The translations under genes and the position numbers were made by a program. Under the pieces are notes generated by a model. That model ran no database searches and was not told the origin of the DNA. It saw only the letters and a list, made by a program, of their open reading frames with translations. Below, in pieces: positions 8,592-17,228 of a DNA stretch of 64,000 nucleotides (positions are counted from its first letter, which is position 1; each line of letters begins with the position of its first letter). The DNA lies in the NCBI RefSeq assembly GCF_902141855.1, contig NZ_CABFVH010000027.1:1-64000 (forward strand), in the 5' to 3' direction. This DNA is from Methylobacterium dankookense. GTDB lineage: Bacteria; Pseudomonadota; Alphaproteobacteria; Rhizobiales; Beijerinckiaceae.

Positions 8592-9125
8592 ATGTCTCGC
8601 GTAGGCAAGAAGCCCGTCACCATCCCGTCCGGCGTGACGGCGACGGTCGATGGTCAGACCGTGAAGATGAAGGGTTCGAAGGGCGAGCTGCAGTTCGTCG
8701 TGCCGGCCCTGGTGGACGTGGAGTTCAAGGACGGCGCGGTCTCCGTGCAGCCCAAGAACCAGTCCAAGGCAGCCCGCTCCCTGTGGGGCACCTCGCGCGC
8801 CCAGGTGGCGAACATCGTCGAGGGCGTCTCGAAGGGCTTCGAGAAGAAGCTGGAGATCACCGGCGTCGGCTATCGCGCCGCGATGGCCGGCAAGGCTCTC
8901 AAGCTGTCGCTCGGCTACAGCCACGACATCGAGTACGAGATCCCGGCCGGCATCACCATCGTGACGCCCAAGCCGACGGAGATCGTGGTGTCGGGCATCG
9001 ACCGGCAGCGCGTCGGCCAGGTGGCCGCCGAGATCCGCGACTATCGCGGCCCCGAGCCCTACAAGGGCAAGGGCGTGAGGTACGCCGGTGAGTTCATCTT
9101 CCGCAAGGAAGGCAAGAAGAAGTAA
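8592..9125 (+). CDS. rplF: 50S ribosomal protein L6
   Basis: A 177-residue L6 starting MSRVGKKPVTIPSGVTATVD with the C-terminal PEPYKGKGVRYAGEFI signature. L6 lies near the factor-binding site. The ATG at 8592 is chosen because the standard L6 N-terminus begins there; upstream open frame overlaps rpsH. Confidence 0.98.
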   Translation: MSRVGKKPVTIPSGVTATVDGQTVKMKGSKGELQFVVPALVDVEFKDGAVSVQPKNQSKAARSLWGTSRAQVANIVEGVSKGFEKKLEITGVGYRAAMAGKALKLSLGYSHDIEYEIPAGITIVTPKPTEIVVSGIDRQRVGQVAAEIRDYRGPEPYKGKGVRYAGEFIFRKEGKKK

Positions 9126-9136
9126 GGAGGGCTGAC

Positions 9137-9499
9137 ATGTCGAACAAGCTTGAAGCCCTCCGGAGGCGCAAGATCCGCGTCCGCCGGGCGCTGCGGACCG
9201 CCGCCAACGGGCGTCCGCGCCTGTCGGTGTTCCGTTCGTCGAAGCAGATCTACGTCCAGGTCATCGACGACGCGCAGGGCAAGACCCTCGCCGCCGCCTC
9301 GTCGCTCGACAAGTCGCTCAAGAGCGACCTGAAGACCGGCGCCGACGTGGCCGCCGCCTCCGCCGTGGGCAAGCTCGTCGCCGAGCGCGCCAAGGCGGCG
9401 GGCGTCACCAAGGTGATCTTCGACCGCTCGGGCTACATCTACCACGGCCGCGTCAAGGCCCTGGCGGATGCCGCCCGCGAGGGCGGCCTGGAGTTCTGA
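9137..9499 (+). CDS. rplR: 50S ribosomal protein L18
   Basis: A 120-residue L18 with RPRLSVFRSSKQIYVQVIDD and FDRSGYIYHGRVKALADAAR. It binds 5S rRNA with L5. The next gene, rpsE, is 239 bases away instead of the usual few bases, and the spacer is full of hairpins. Confidence 0.98.
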   Translation: MSNKLEALRRRKIRVRRALRTAANGRPRLSVFRSSKQIYVQVIDDAQGKTLAAASSLDKSLKSDLKTGADVAAASAVGKLVAERAKAAGVTKVIFDRSGYIYHGRVKALADAAREGGLEF

Positions 9500-9514
9500 G
9501 GCAGCTGCGCTTCC

Positions 9515-9560
9515 CAGGTCTCCGGACACAGGTCCGGGGACCTGCAAGCGCGACTGCGCG
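9515..9560 (+). repeat. R2-type element, partial (hairpin plus half core)
   Basis: A 13-bp stem (CAGGTCTCCGGAC at 9515-9527 with 9532-9544, one G-T pair) is followed by AGCGCGACTGCGCG at 9547-9560. The same 14 bases form half of the 32-base core shared by 25017-25048 and 36988-37019, where the core is also preceded by a hairpin. I read this as a degenerate member of that family. Confidence 0.55.
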
Positions 9561-9613
9561 CCGCCGCAGGCAAGGCCACGCAGCCCGCGTCACCTTGGCT
9601 TCGTGCGGCGGAC

Positions 9614-9702
9614 GTTCCATCCTCGATGGAACACCCGATGAAGAGATTCGGCGGAGGGGAGCGGCCCGCTCGCTCCTCGAAGAACCATCCGAGCGAGCGG
9701 GC
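9614..9702 (+). promoter_or_regulatory. Two further hairpins between rplR and rpsE
   Basis: GTTCCATC and GATGGAAC (9614-9621, 9625-9632) form a perfect 8-bp stem with a 3-nt loop. GCCCGCTCGCTC (9664-9675) pairs perfectly with 9691-9702 across a 15-nt loop and ends 37 bases before rpsE. They could act as an attenuator, processing site or S8-like target; the function is unknown. Confidence 0.5.
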
Positions 9703-9738
9703 CCGCCGCCCGCGCCAGTGCGATGAACAGGTAGAAGA

Positions 9739-10326
9739 ATGGCACGTGAACGTGAAGGCGGGGGCCGCGGCCGCCGCGATGAGCGCGAGGAGCGCGACAG
9801 CGAGTTCGTGGACAAGCTCGTCCACATCAACCGCGTCGCCAAGGTGGTGAAGGGCGGCCGTCGCTTCGGCTTCGCGGCCCTCGTCGTCGTCGGCGACCAG
9901 AAGGGCCGGGTCGGTTTCGGTCACGGCAAGGCGCGTGAGGTGCCTGAAGCCATCCGCAAGGCGACGGAAGCCGCCAAGCGTGGCCTGATCCGCGTCTCGC
10001 TCCGCGAGGGCCGGACCCTGCACCACGACGTCAACGGCCGTCACGGCGCCGGCAAGGTGATCCTGCGCGCGGCCCCGGCCGGTACCGGCATCATCGCGGG
10101 CGGCCCGATGCGCGCCGTCTTCGAGACGCTCGGCATGCAGGACGTGGTGGCGAAGTCGCTCGGCTCGTCCAACCCCTACAACCTCGTGCGCGCCACCTTC
10201 GAGGCGCTCAAGAACGAGGACAGCCCGCGCTCCGTCGCGGCGCGCCGTGGCCTCAAGGTGTCCGCGCTCCAGGCGCGCCGCCGCGATGCCGATCCGAACG
10301 ATCAGTCCGAAGCGGCTGTGGCGTAA
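9739..10326 (+). CDS. rpsE: 30S ribosomal protein S5
   Basis: A 195-residue S5 with the double-stranded RNA-binding N-domain (FVDKLVHINRVAKVVKGGRR) and LREGRTLHHDVNGRHGAGKV. S5 affects decoding accuracy. The N-terminus is charged (MAREREGGGRGRRDEREE). The start ATG is preceded by AGGTAGAAGA. It is separated from rplR by an unusual hairpin-rich spacer. Confidence 0.98.
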   Translation: MAREREGGGRGRRDEREERDSEFVDKLVHINRVAKVVKGGRRFGFAALVVVGDQKGRVGFGHGKAREVPEAIRKATEAAKRGLIRVSLREGRTLHHDVNGRHGAGKVILRAAPAGTGIIAGGPMRAVFETLGMQDVVAKSLGSSNPYNLVRATFEALKNEDSPRSVAARRGLKVSALQARRRDADPNDQSEAAVA

Positions 10327-10338
10327 GGGGAGGATGGC

Positions 10339-10527
10339 ATGACGACCAAGACCATCCGCGTCGAGCAGATCGGCTCGCCGATCCGCCGCGAGGCCTCCCA
10401 GCGCGCGACGCTGGTCGGCCTCAAGCTGAACAAGCTGCACCGGGTCGCCGAGCTGGAGGACACCCCCTCCGTGCGCGGCATGATCCGCAAGGTGCAGCAC
10501 CTCGTGCGCGTCATCGACGCGGCTTGA
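10339..10527 (+). CDS. rpmD: 50S ribosomal protein L30
   Basis: A 62-residue L30 starting MTTKTIRVEQIGSPIRR, with LVGLKLNKLHRVAELEDTPS. Small globular protein of the large subunit. Its stop is 10 bases before rplO, as in other spc operons. Confidence 0.98.
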   Translation: MTTKTIRVEQIGSPIRREASQRATLVGLKLNKLHRVAELEDTPSVRGMIRKVQHLVRVIDAA

Positions 10528-10537
10528 GGAGGGCACC

Positions 10538-11038
10538 ATGAAGCTCAACGAAATCCGCGACAACGACGGCGCGACCAAGAACCGGATGCGCGTCGGCCGG
10601 GGCATCGGCTCCGGCAAGGGCAAGACCGCGGGACGCGGCGTGAAGGGCCAGAAGGCCCGCACCGGCGTGTCCATCAAGGGCTTCGAGGGCGGCCAGATGC
10701 CGCTGCATCGTCGCCTGCCGAAGCGCGGCTTCAACAACATCCACGCCGCCGACCTGAACGAGGTGAATCTCGGCCGGGTGCAGCAGGCGGTGGATGCGGG
10801 CAAGCTCGACGCCTCGGCGCCGGTCACCGTCGAGGCGTTGGTCGCCGCCGGCATCCTCTCCCGTCCCCGCGACGGCGTGAAGCTGCTCGGCGTCGGCGAG
10901 CTGACCGCGAAGCTCACCTTCGAGGTCACCCGCGCGTCCAAGTCGGCCGTCGAGGCGGTCGAGAAGGCCGGCGGCACGGTCAACGTCGTCTATGCGGCGG
11001 GCGTCGCCCACCGCGGCACGGCGTCCGCCACCGCCTGA
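10538..11038 (+). CDS. rplO: 50S ribosomal protein L15
   Basis: A 166-residue L15 with the glycine-rich N-terminus RVGRGIGSGKGKTAGRGVKG and the signature FEGGQMPLHRRLPKRGF. It is somewhat longer than E. coli L15 because of its C-terminal tail. GAGGAGGGC precedes the ATG. secY follows after 153 bases. Confidence 0.98.
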   Translation: MKLNEIRDNDGATKNRMRVGRGIGSGKGKTAGRGVKGQKARTGVSIKGFEGGQMPLHRRLPKRGFNNIHAADLNEVNLGRVQQAVDAGKLDASAPVTVEALVAAGILSRPRDGVKLLGVGELTAKLTFEVTRASKSAVEAVEKAGGTVNVVYAAGVAHRGTASATA

Positions 11039-11191
11039 GCCTTCCGGCCCGGCGCGCGATCCGTTGCGCGCCGGTCGCGAAGCCCTTAAGTCGGAGCAAC
11101 CGAGCGGCGGCCCGTGCGACCTCGCACCGGCCGCCGTTTCCGTTTCACCCGGACGCGACCCGTCCGGCGACAGGTCCCAGGATAGACCGTC

Positions 11192-12541
11192 ATGGCCTCA
11201 GCCGCCGAGCAGCTTGCCGCCAACCTCAATTTCGGCGCCATCGCCAAGGCCGATGAGCTGAAGAAGCGCATCTGGTTCACGCTCGGCGCCCTCGTGGTGT
11301 TCCGGCTGGGCACCTACGTGCCGATTCCGGGCATCGACCCGGAGCAGTTCGCGCGGAATTTCCAGCAGCAGGCGGGCGGCGTGCTCGGCCTGTTCAACAT
11401 GTTCTCGGGCGGCGCGGTCGAGCGCATGGCGATCTTCGCGCTCAACATCATGCCCTACATCTCGGCCTCGATCATCATCCAGCTCCTCACCTCGGTGATC
11501 CCGAGCCTGGAGGCGCTGAAGAAGGAGGGCGAATCGGGCCGCAAGGTCATCAACCAGTACACCCGCTACCTCACGGTGGTGCTGGCCCTGGTCCAGTCCT
11601 GGGGCATCGCGATCGGCCTGCAGAGCTCGTCGGCGGCGATCGACCCGGGCCCGTTCTTCCTGGCCTCGACGGTGATCACCCTCACCGGCGGCACGCTCTT
11701 CCTGATGTGGATCGGCGAGCAGATCACCTCGCGCGGCATCGGCAACGGCTCCTCGCTCATCATCTTCGCGGGCATCGTCGCCCACCTGCCGGTGGCGATC
11801 GCGGGCGCGCTGGAGCTCAGCCGCACCGGCGCGATGTCGCCCGCGACCCTCCTCGGCACCGCCGTCGGCGCCGTGGCGCTGATCTACTTCATCGTGTTCA
11901 TGGAGCGGGCCCAGCGCGGGGTGCTGATCAACTCCCCGAAGCGCCAGGTCGGCAACCGCATGTACGAGGGCCAGACCTCGTTCCTGCCACTGAAGCTCAA
12001 CCCCTCGGGCGTGATCCCGCCGATCTTCGCCTCCTCGCTCCTGCTGCTGCCGGCGACGGTGGCGAGCTTCTCGGCGAGCCAGGGCTCCAGCGGCTTCCTC
12101 GGCACGCTGACCACGCTGCTCGGCCACGGCCAGCCGGTCTACATGGCCCTCTACGCCGCGCTGATCATCTTCTTCACGTTCTTCTACACGGCGGTGGTCT
12201 TCAACCCGCAGGAGACGGCCGACAACCTGAAGAAGCATGGCGGCTTCATCCCCGGCATCCGCCCGGGCGAGCGCACCGCGGCCTTCATCGACAAGGTGCT
12301 GACCCGGATCACGGTGATCGGCGCGCTCTACCTGACCTTCGTCTGCCTCGCGCCCGAGGTCCTGGCGATGGCGCTCTCCTCGCAGAGCCTCGCCTTCGGC
12401 GGCACCTCGCTCCTCATCATCGTCTCGGTGACCATGGACACGGTGGCGCAGATCCACGGCCACCTCATGGCCCACCAGTACGAGGGCCTGGTGAAGCGGG
12501 CGAAGCTGCGCGGCGCCTCCGCCACCCCGCGGCGGCGCTGA
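11192..12541 (+). CDS. secY: Protein translocase subunit SecY
   Basis: The 449-residue product is the central channel of the Sec translocon in the inner membrane. It has about ten hydrophobic segments, the N-terminal KKRIWFTLGALVVFRLGTYV, the plug-region NMFSGGAVERMAIFALNIMP and the cytoplasmic loop PGIRPGERTAAFIDKVLTRI that contacts SecA and the ribosome. Last member of the spc group as usual, followed by adk. Confidence 0.99.
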   Translation: MASAAEQLAANLNFGAIAKADELKKRIWFTLGALVVFRLGTYVPIPGIDPEQFARNFQQQAGGVLGLFNMFSGGAVERMAIFALNIMPYISASIIIQLLTSVIPSLEALKKEGESGRKVINQYTRYLTVVLALVQSWGIAIGLQSSSAAIDPGPFFLASTVITLTGGTLFLMWIGEQITSRGIGNGSSLIIFAGIVAHLPVAIAGALELSRTGAMSPATLLGTAVGAVALIYFIVFMERAQRGVLINSPKRQVGNRMYEGQTSFLPLKLNPSGVIPPIFASSLLLLPATVASFSASQGSSGFLGTLTTLLGHGQPVYMALYAALIIFFTFFYTAVVFNPQETADNLKKHGGFIPGIRPGERTAAFIDKVLTRITVIGALYLTFVCLAPEVLAMALSSQSLAFGGTSLLIIVSVTMDTVAQIHGHLMAHQYEGLVKRAKLRGASATPRRR

Positions 12542-12558
12542 GGGCGAGGCGACAAAAC

Positions 12559-12583
12559 AGGGGGAAGCGTGACGCCTCCCCCC
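12559..12583 (+). terminator. Weak hairpin after secY
   Basis: GGGGGAAGCG pairs with CGCCTCCCCC apart from one A-C mismatch; the loop is TGA. There is no T-run, so termination is doubtful; it may stabilise the secY 3' end. Confidence 0.35.
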
Positions 12584-12705
12584 TTGGTCCGGCTCCCCAG
12601 CGCGACCGAACCGGATAAAAGAGCACACCATCCAGGCGATGCCGGGGAGGCGTCGCGATCGCCCCGGAAGCCGCACGCGAGCGGACAAGGACGAGGACAA
12701 CGCCC

Positions 12706-13308
12706 ATGCGCATCATTCTGCTCGGACCGCCCGGCGCGGGGAAGGGCACGCAGTCCGAGCGGATCGTGGCACGCTTCGGCATCCCGCAGCTCTCGACCGG
12801 CGACATGCTGCGCGCGGCGGTGGCCGCCGGCACCCCGGTCGGCCTGGAGGCCAAGGCGGTGATGGAAGCGGGCGGCCTCGTCTCCGACGCCATCGTCGTC
12901 GGCATCGTCGCCGACCGCATCGAGGAGCCGGACGCCAAGCGCGGCTTCATCCTCGACGGCTTCCCGCGCACCGTGGAGCAGGCCAAGGCGCTCGACGCCA
13001 TGCTCGCCGAGAAGGGCATCGCCCTCTCCACCGTGGTCGAGCTGAAGGTGGACGAGGACGCGCTCGTCGGCCGCATCGCCAACCGCGCCGCCGAGACCGC
13101 CGCCAAGGGCCTGCCGGTGCGCAAGGACGACACCCCCGAGGTGTTCCGCTCGCGCCTCGAGGCCTACCGCGCCCAGACCGCGCCGCTCTCCGAATACTAC
13201 GCCAAGGCCGGCAAGCTCGAGACGGTCGACGGCATGCAGCAGATCGACACGGTCACCGGGAGCCTGATGGGCATCCTGGAGCGCCACGCCGAGACGGCCG
13301 GCGCCTGA
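12706..13308 (+). CDS. adk: Adenylate kinase (short form)
   Basis: Converts ATP and AMP to two ADP in the cytoplasm. The P-loop GPPGAGKGTQ is at residues 7-16, followed by the AMP-binding PQLSTGDMLR and the FILDGFPRT motif. At 200 residues this is the short type: the LID segment (around RAAETAAKGLPVRKDD) is only a short loop, without the four zinc-type cysteines of long forms. It sits between secY and rpsM, the classic location. Confidence 0.97.
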   Translation: MRIILLGPPGAGKGTQSERIVARFGIPQLSTGDMLRAAVAAGTPVGLEAKAVMEAGGLVSDAIVVGIVADRIEEPDAKRGFILDGFPRTVEQAKALDAMLAEKGIALSTVVELKVDEDALVGRIANRAAETAAKGLPVRKDDTPEVFRSRLEAYRAQTAPLSEYYAKAGKLETVDGMQQIDTVTGSLMGILERHAETAGA

Positions 13309-13332
13309 GCCCGAAAACGGCTCGACTTGCGG

Positions 13333-13361
13333 TTGACATCCCGGCCGGCCCGCGCTAGCAG
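13333..13361 (+). promoter_or_regulatory. Candidate promoter of the alpha operon
   Basis: TTGACA at 13333-13338 and TAGCAG at 13356-13361 are 17 bases apart, about 150 bases before rpsM. A consensus -35 box in such GC-rich DNA is notable. It would drive rpsM, rpsK and probably rpoA-rplQ. Not tested. Confidence 0.5.
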
Positions 13362-13513
13362 GCCGGTCTTCGTCCATCCGGAACGTGGTCCGAGGTGCCC
13401 TCCCGAGGGCGGCCGCGGGCCGCGTCGTCGTTGACGAGCGCGCAAGGGCCGGCCTCCACCGGACGCGCGTCACCCCCGACCGGGCTTCGCCCGGCACCAT
13501 ATGGAGCGTTATC

Positions 13514-13882
13514 TTGGCCCGTATCGCAGGCGTCAACATCCCCACCGGCAAGCGCGTCGTCATCGCGCTGCAGTACATCCACGGCATCGGGCCCAAGAAG
13601 GCCGAGGAGATCACGGAGAAGGTCGGCATCCCGGCCGAGCGCCGCGTGAACCAGCTCACCGACGCCGAGGTGCTCCAGATCCGCGAGGCGATCGACCGCG
13701 ACTACATCGTCGAGGGCGACCTGCGCCGCGAAGTCTCGATGAACATCAAGCGCCTGATGGACCTCGCCTGCTACCGTGGCCTGCGCCACCGCAAGCAGCT
13801 CCCGGTCCGCGGCCAGCGCACCCACACCAACGCCCGCACCCGCAAGGGCAAGGCGAAGCCGATCGCCGGCAAGAAGAAGTAA
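13514..13882 (+). CDS. rpsM: 30S ribosomal protein S13
   Basis: A 122-residue S13 beginning MARIAGVNIPTGKRVVIAL and ending in a lysine-rich tail, with RGLRHRKQLPVRGQRTHTNA. The start is TTG at 13514: family alignment begins exactly there, there is no ATG in frame nearby, and GGAG lies 8 bases before. S13 contacts the P-site tRNA and the 50S subunit. Confidence 0.97.
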   Translation: MARIAGVNIPTGKRVVIALQYIHGIGPKKAEEITEKVGIPAERRVNQLTDAEVLQIREAIDRDYIVEGDLRREVSMNIKRLMDLACYRGLRHRKQLPVRGQRTHTNARTRKGKAKPIAGKKK

Positions 13883-13895
13883 TTTCCTGTGATTG

Positions 13896-13923
13896 GGAGG
13901 CCGCGCTTCGCTCGGCCTCCTTT
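13896..13923 (+). terminator. Possible terminator after rpsM
   Basis: An 8-bp perfect stem (GGAGGCCG at 13896-13903 with 13913-13920), a 9-nt loop and three T. Weak T-run, so probably partial; it may reduce but not stop transcription into rpsK. Confidence 0.5.
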
Positions 13924-14054
13924 CCGTCGCGCCGGGTGTCCCGCTATCGGGACCCAGCGTGGCGGCACGGCCCTCCGAGACCGCGCCGCCGAATCCCAGA
14001 AGAATCCCGAGCGCCTGGAATTACGGGCGTGCCTGAAGGACTGACGAGCAGAAC

Positions 14055-14444
14055 ATGGCCAAGGAACCGACCCGCGTCCGCCGCCGCGAACGCAAGAACA
14101 TCGTCTCCGGCGTCGCGCATGTGAACGCGTCGTTCAACAACACGATGGTGACCATCACCGACGCGCAGGGCAACACGATCTCCTGGTCGTCGTCCGGCGC
14201 CATGGGCTTCAAGGGCTCGCGGAAGTCGACCCCCTACGCCGCGCAGGTCGCCGCCGAGGACGCCGCCCGCAAGGCCGCCGAGCACGGCATGCGCACCCTC
14301 GAGGTCGAGGTTTCCGGCCCCGGCTCGGGCCGCGAATCGGCGCTGCGCGCGCTCCAGGCCGCGGGCTTCACCGTGACCTCGATCCGCGACGTCACCGCGA
14401 TCCCGCACAACGGCTGCCGGCCGCGCAAGCGCCGCCGCGTCTGA
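14055..14444 (+). CDS. rpsK: 30S ribosomal protein S11
   Basis: A 129-residue S11 starting MAKEPTRVRRRERKNIVSGV, with NASFNNTMVTITDAQGN and the C-terminal signature IPHNGCRPRKRRRV. It lies in the platform of the 30S subunit. Normally rpoA follows within about 100 bases; here a hydrolase gene intervenes. Confidence 0.98.
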   Translation: MAKEPTRVRRRERKNIVSGVAHVNASFNNTMVTITDAQGNTISWSSSGAMGFKGSRKSTPYAAQVAAEDAARKAAEHGMRTLEVEVSGPGSGRESALRALQAAGFTVTSIRDVTAIPHNGCRPRKRRRV

Positions 14445-14484
14445 TCCTGCGGGTCGGACAGACCTCTCGAAGACGGAGAAGCCC

Positions 14485-15378
14485 GTGGCGAATGGATCGG
14501 CCCCCCTTCCCGGCGTCCTGCGTTGGAATGTCGGCGACCTCACGGTCACCGCGCTCAACGACGGCTGGTTCCAGGGCTCGCTCGATCTCGTCACGGGCCT
14601 CGACAAGGCGGAGGCCGGGCGGCTCCAGGTGGCGGGCTTCCGTCCCGAGCAGCCGGTCATCACGCTGAACGCCTTCCTGATCACCGGCGCCGGCCGCAAG
14701 CCGGTGCTGATCGATACGGGCTACGGGCATTTCGGGCCGGAGACGCTGGGCCGGGTCCCGGCGGCGCTCGCGCTCACCGGCGTGAAGCCGGAGGAGGTCG
14801 AGACCGTCCTGGTCAGCCACCTGCATCCGGACCATGTCGGCGGCCTCGTCACCGGGGAGGGCCGGGCGGCCTACCCGAATGCCGAGATCGTGGTGCACGC
14901 CGCGGAGGCGCGGCACTGGCTCCCGGACGAGGCGCTCGCACGGGCGCCGGAGGGGGCGAAGCCGTATTTCGAGGGCGCCCGCAAGGCGCTGGCCCCCTAT
15001 GCGGGCCGCGTGCGCGAGCACGAGGGGGGCGAACTCGTCCCCGGCATCAGCGCGCTGCACATGCCCGGCCATACGCCGGGCCATTGCGGTTTCCGGATCG
15101 TGTCCGGCTCCGCGTCGCTCCTGAGCTTCACGGACGCGGTGCATCTGCCGGCGATCCAGTTCAAGCGGCCCGAGGCCGGCGTCGCCTTCGACGTGGACGG
15201 CGATCAGGCCCGGGAGACGCGCAAGCGCGTCCTCGACGAGGCGGCCTCCGAGGGCTGCCTCATCGCGGGCAACCACCTGGAATTCCCGGCGCTCGGCACC
15301 GTGGCGCGGGACGGACAGGGCTACAGCTTCGTCCCGGTGCTCTGGGTCGCGGGGCAAGGAACGGGGCAAGGGATCTGA
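14485..15378 (+). CDS. MBL-fold metallo-hydrolase
   Basis: The 297-residue product has the metallo-beta-lactamase motif HLHPDH (H112, H114, D116, H117), the later metal ligands in MPGHTPGH and the aspartate in SFTDAVH, plus a C-terminal AGNHLEFP. It resembles quorum-quenching-lactonase-like or generic MBL hydrolases; the substrate cannot be read from sequence. There is no signal peptide. Start is GTG at 14485 after AAGACGGAGAA. It lies in line between rpsK and rpoA, 40 bases after the rpsK stop, so it is probably cotranscribed with ribosomal genes. Confidence 0.9.
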   Translation: MANGSAPLPGVLRWNVGDLTVTALNDGWFQGSLDLVTGLDKAEAGRLQVAGFRPEQPVITLNAFLITGAGRKPVLIDTGYGHFGPETLGRVPAALALTGVKPEEVETVLVSHLHPDHVGGLVTGEGRAAYPNAEIVVHAAEARHWLPDEALARAPEGAKPYFEGARKALAPYAGRVREHEGGELVPGISALHMPGHTPGHCGFRIVSGSASLLSFTDAVHLPAIQFKRPEAGVAFDVDGDQARETRKRVLDEAASEGCLIAGNHLEFPALGTVARDGQGYSFVPVLWVAGQGTGQGI

Positions 15379-15487
15379 GGATCCCGGATTCATTCAGGGA
15401 CCGGTCGGCGCTCCGGGGCAGGGCGCCGCGCCGGCCGAAGCGCGGGACGGGGTTCGCGTCCCCGCGCGACAGGCGAGAGGTAGGACC

Positions 15488-16507
15488 GTGGTCATTCAGA
15501 AGAACTGGCAAGAGCTGATCAAGCCGAACAAGCTGCAGGTCACCACCGGCGACGACCCGAAGCGCGTCGCGACCGTGGTCGCCGAGCCGCTGGAGCGCGG
15601 CTTCGGCACGACGCTGGGCAACGCGCTGCGCCGCGTGCTGCTCTCCTCGCTTCAGGGCGCGGCCGTGACCTCGGTGCAGATCGACGGCGTGCTGCACGAG
15701 TTCTCCTCGATCCCGGGCGTGCGCGAGGACGTCACGGACATCGTCCTGAACATCAAGACGATCGCCATCCGCTCGCAGTCGGACACCCCGAAGCGCATGA
15801 CCCTGCGCAAGACGGGCCCGGGCCTCGTCACCGCCGGCGACATCGCCGTGGTCGGCGACGTGCAGATCCTGAACCCCGACCTCGTGATCTGCACGCTGGA
15901 CGACGGCGCCGAGATCCGTATGGAGTTCACGGTCGCCACCGGCAAGGGCTATGTCCCGGCCGAGCGCAACCGGCCCGAGGACGCGCCGATCGGCCTGATC
16001 CCGGTCGACGCGCTCTACTCGCCCGTGACCAAGGTCAGCTACCGCGTCGAGACCACCCGCGAGGGCCAGGATCTCGACAAGGACAAGCTGACCATGACCA
16101 TCGAGACCAACGGCGCGGTCTCGCCGGAGGATGCCCTGGCCTATGCCGCGCGCATCATCCAGGACCAGCTGCAGGTCTTCGTGAACTTCGAGGATCCGCG
16201 CAAGGAGGAGGCCGCCCCGCTCGCGCCGCAGCTGCCCTTCAACCCGGCTCTGCTCAAGAAGGTGGACGAGCTGGAGCTGTCGGTCCGTTCGGCGAACTGC
16301 CTGAAGAACGACAACATCGTCTATATCGGCGACCTCATCCAGAAGTCCGAGGGCGAGATGCTGCGGACCCCGAACTTCGGCCGCAAGTCGCTCAACGAGA
16401 TCAAGGAAGTGCTCGCCGGCATGGGCCTGCACCTCGGCATGGACGTTCCCGGCTGGCCGCCGGAGAACATCGAGGATCTCGCCAAGCGCTTCGAGGAGCA
16501 TTACTGA
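15488..16507 (+). CDS. rpoA: RNA polymerase subunit alpha
   Basis: A 339-residue alpha subunit. The N-terminal dimerisation domain includes LERGFGTTLGNALRRVLLSS, and the C-terminal domain has LSVRSANCLKNDNIVYIGDL and GRKSLNEIKEVLAGMGLHLG, which bind UP elements and activators. The start is GTG, giving MVIQKNWQELIKPNKL, after GAGAGGTAGG. rplQ follows. Confidence 0.98.
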   Translation: MVIQKNWQELIKPNKLQVTTGDDPKRVATVVAEPLERGFGTTLGNALRRVLLSSLQGAAVTSVQIDGVLHEFSSIPGVREDVTDIVLNIKTIAIRSQSDTPKRMTLRKTGPGLVTAGDIAVVGDVQILNPDLVICTLDDGAEIRMEFTVATGKGYVPAERNRPEDAPIGLIPVDALYSPVTKVSYRVETTREGQDLDKDKLTMTIETNGAVSPEDALAYAARIIQDQLQVFVNFEDPRKEEAAPLAPQLPFNPALLKKVDELELSVRSANCLKNDNIVYIGDLIQKSEGEMLRTPNFGRKSLNEIKEVLAGMGLHLGMDVPGWPPENIEDLAKRFEEHY

Positions 16508-16550
16508 GGCGCCCCGTCCCCGGCCGAGCCGGGGACCTCAGCACGACGCG

Positions 16551-16576
16551 GCGCCCCAGCGAAGCCGGGGCGCCCC
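16551..16576 (+). other. Hairpins between rpoA and rplQ
   Basis: GGCGCCCC near 16551 pairs perfectly with GGGGCGCC near 16576. A second 8-bp hairpin (TCCCCGGC with GCCGGGGA) lies just before, near 16517-16535. Neither has a T-run. They may be processing or mRNA-stability elements between rpoA and rplQ. Confidence 0.45.
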
Positions 16577-16684
16577 TCTCAAGGATCCCGCCGCGGGGTC
16601 AAGCGGATTTGAACGAAGACGCCTCGCACGAGGCACCGGCCGACCCGTGGCACGGCGGCCGACAGCACAGGAAGGGCCAGAGAA

Positions 16685-17095
16685 ATGCGTCACGGTTACC
16701 GCGGTCGCCGCTTCAACCGCACCGCCGAGCACCGCAAGGCGATGTTCGCCAACATGTCCGCCGCGCTGATCAAGCACGAGCAGATCATCACCACCCTGCC
16801 GAAGGCGAAGGACCTGCGTCCGGTCGTCGAGAAGCTGATCACCCTCGGCCGCGAGGACAGCGTGCATGCCCGCCGCCTGGCGATGGCGCAGCTGCGCGAC
16901 GCCGACATGGTCAAGAAGCTCTTCGCCGTGCTCGGCCCGCGCTACAAGGGCCGTCCGGGCGGCTATTGCCGCATCATGAAGGCGGGCTTCCGCTACGGCG
17001 ACAACGCCCCGATGGCGGTGATCGAGTTCGTCGACCGCGACGTCGAGGCCCGCGGCAAGGATTCCGGTCCGAGCCAGGTCGCCGAGGCGGCCTGA
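16685..17095 (+). CDS. rplQ: 50S ribosomal protein L17
   Basis: A 136-residue L17 starting MRHGYRGRRFNRTAEHRKAM, with NMSAALIKHEQIITTLPKAK and GGYCRIMKAGFRYGDNAPMA. Last gene of the alpha operon; a strong terminator follows. Confidence 0.98.
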   Translation: MRHGYRGRRFNRTAEHRKAMFANMSAALIKHEQIITTLPKAKDLRPVVEKLITLGREDSVHARRLAMAQLRDADMVKKLFAVLGPRYKGRPGGYCRIMKAGFRYGDNAPMAVIEFVDRDVEARGKDSGPSQVAEAA

Positions 17096-17120
17096 GGCTT
17101 CGGACCTCCGGTATTCTCGG

Positions 17121-17147
17121 AAGGCGGCCCTGAGGGCCGCCTTTTTC
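17121..17147 (+). terminator. Rho-independent terminator of the alpha operon
   Basis: AAGGCGGCCC pairs perfectly with GGGCCGCCTT around a TGA loop, followed by TTTTCG. A clear intrinsic terminator 26 bases after rplQ. Confidence 0.92.
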
Positions 17148-17228
17148 GTTTCGGGCCGGCCTCGCAGGAGGGCAATCGGTCCCCTGCCCTCTTGCCGGCG
17201 GCCCTCCCCGCCTTGGACGATGCACGTG

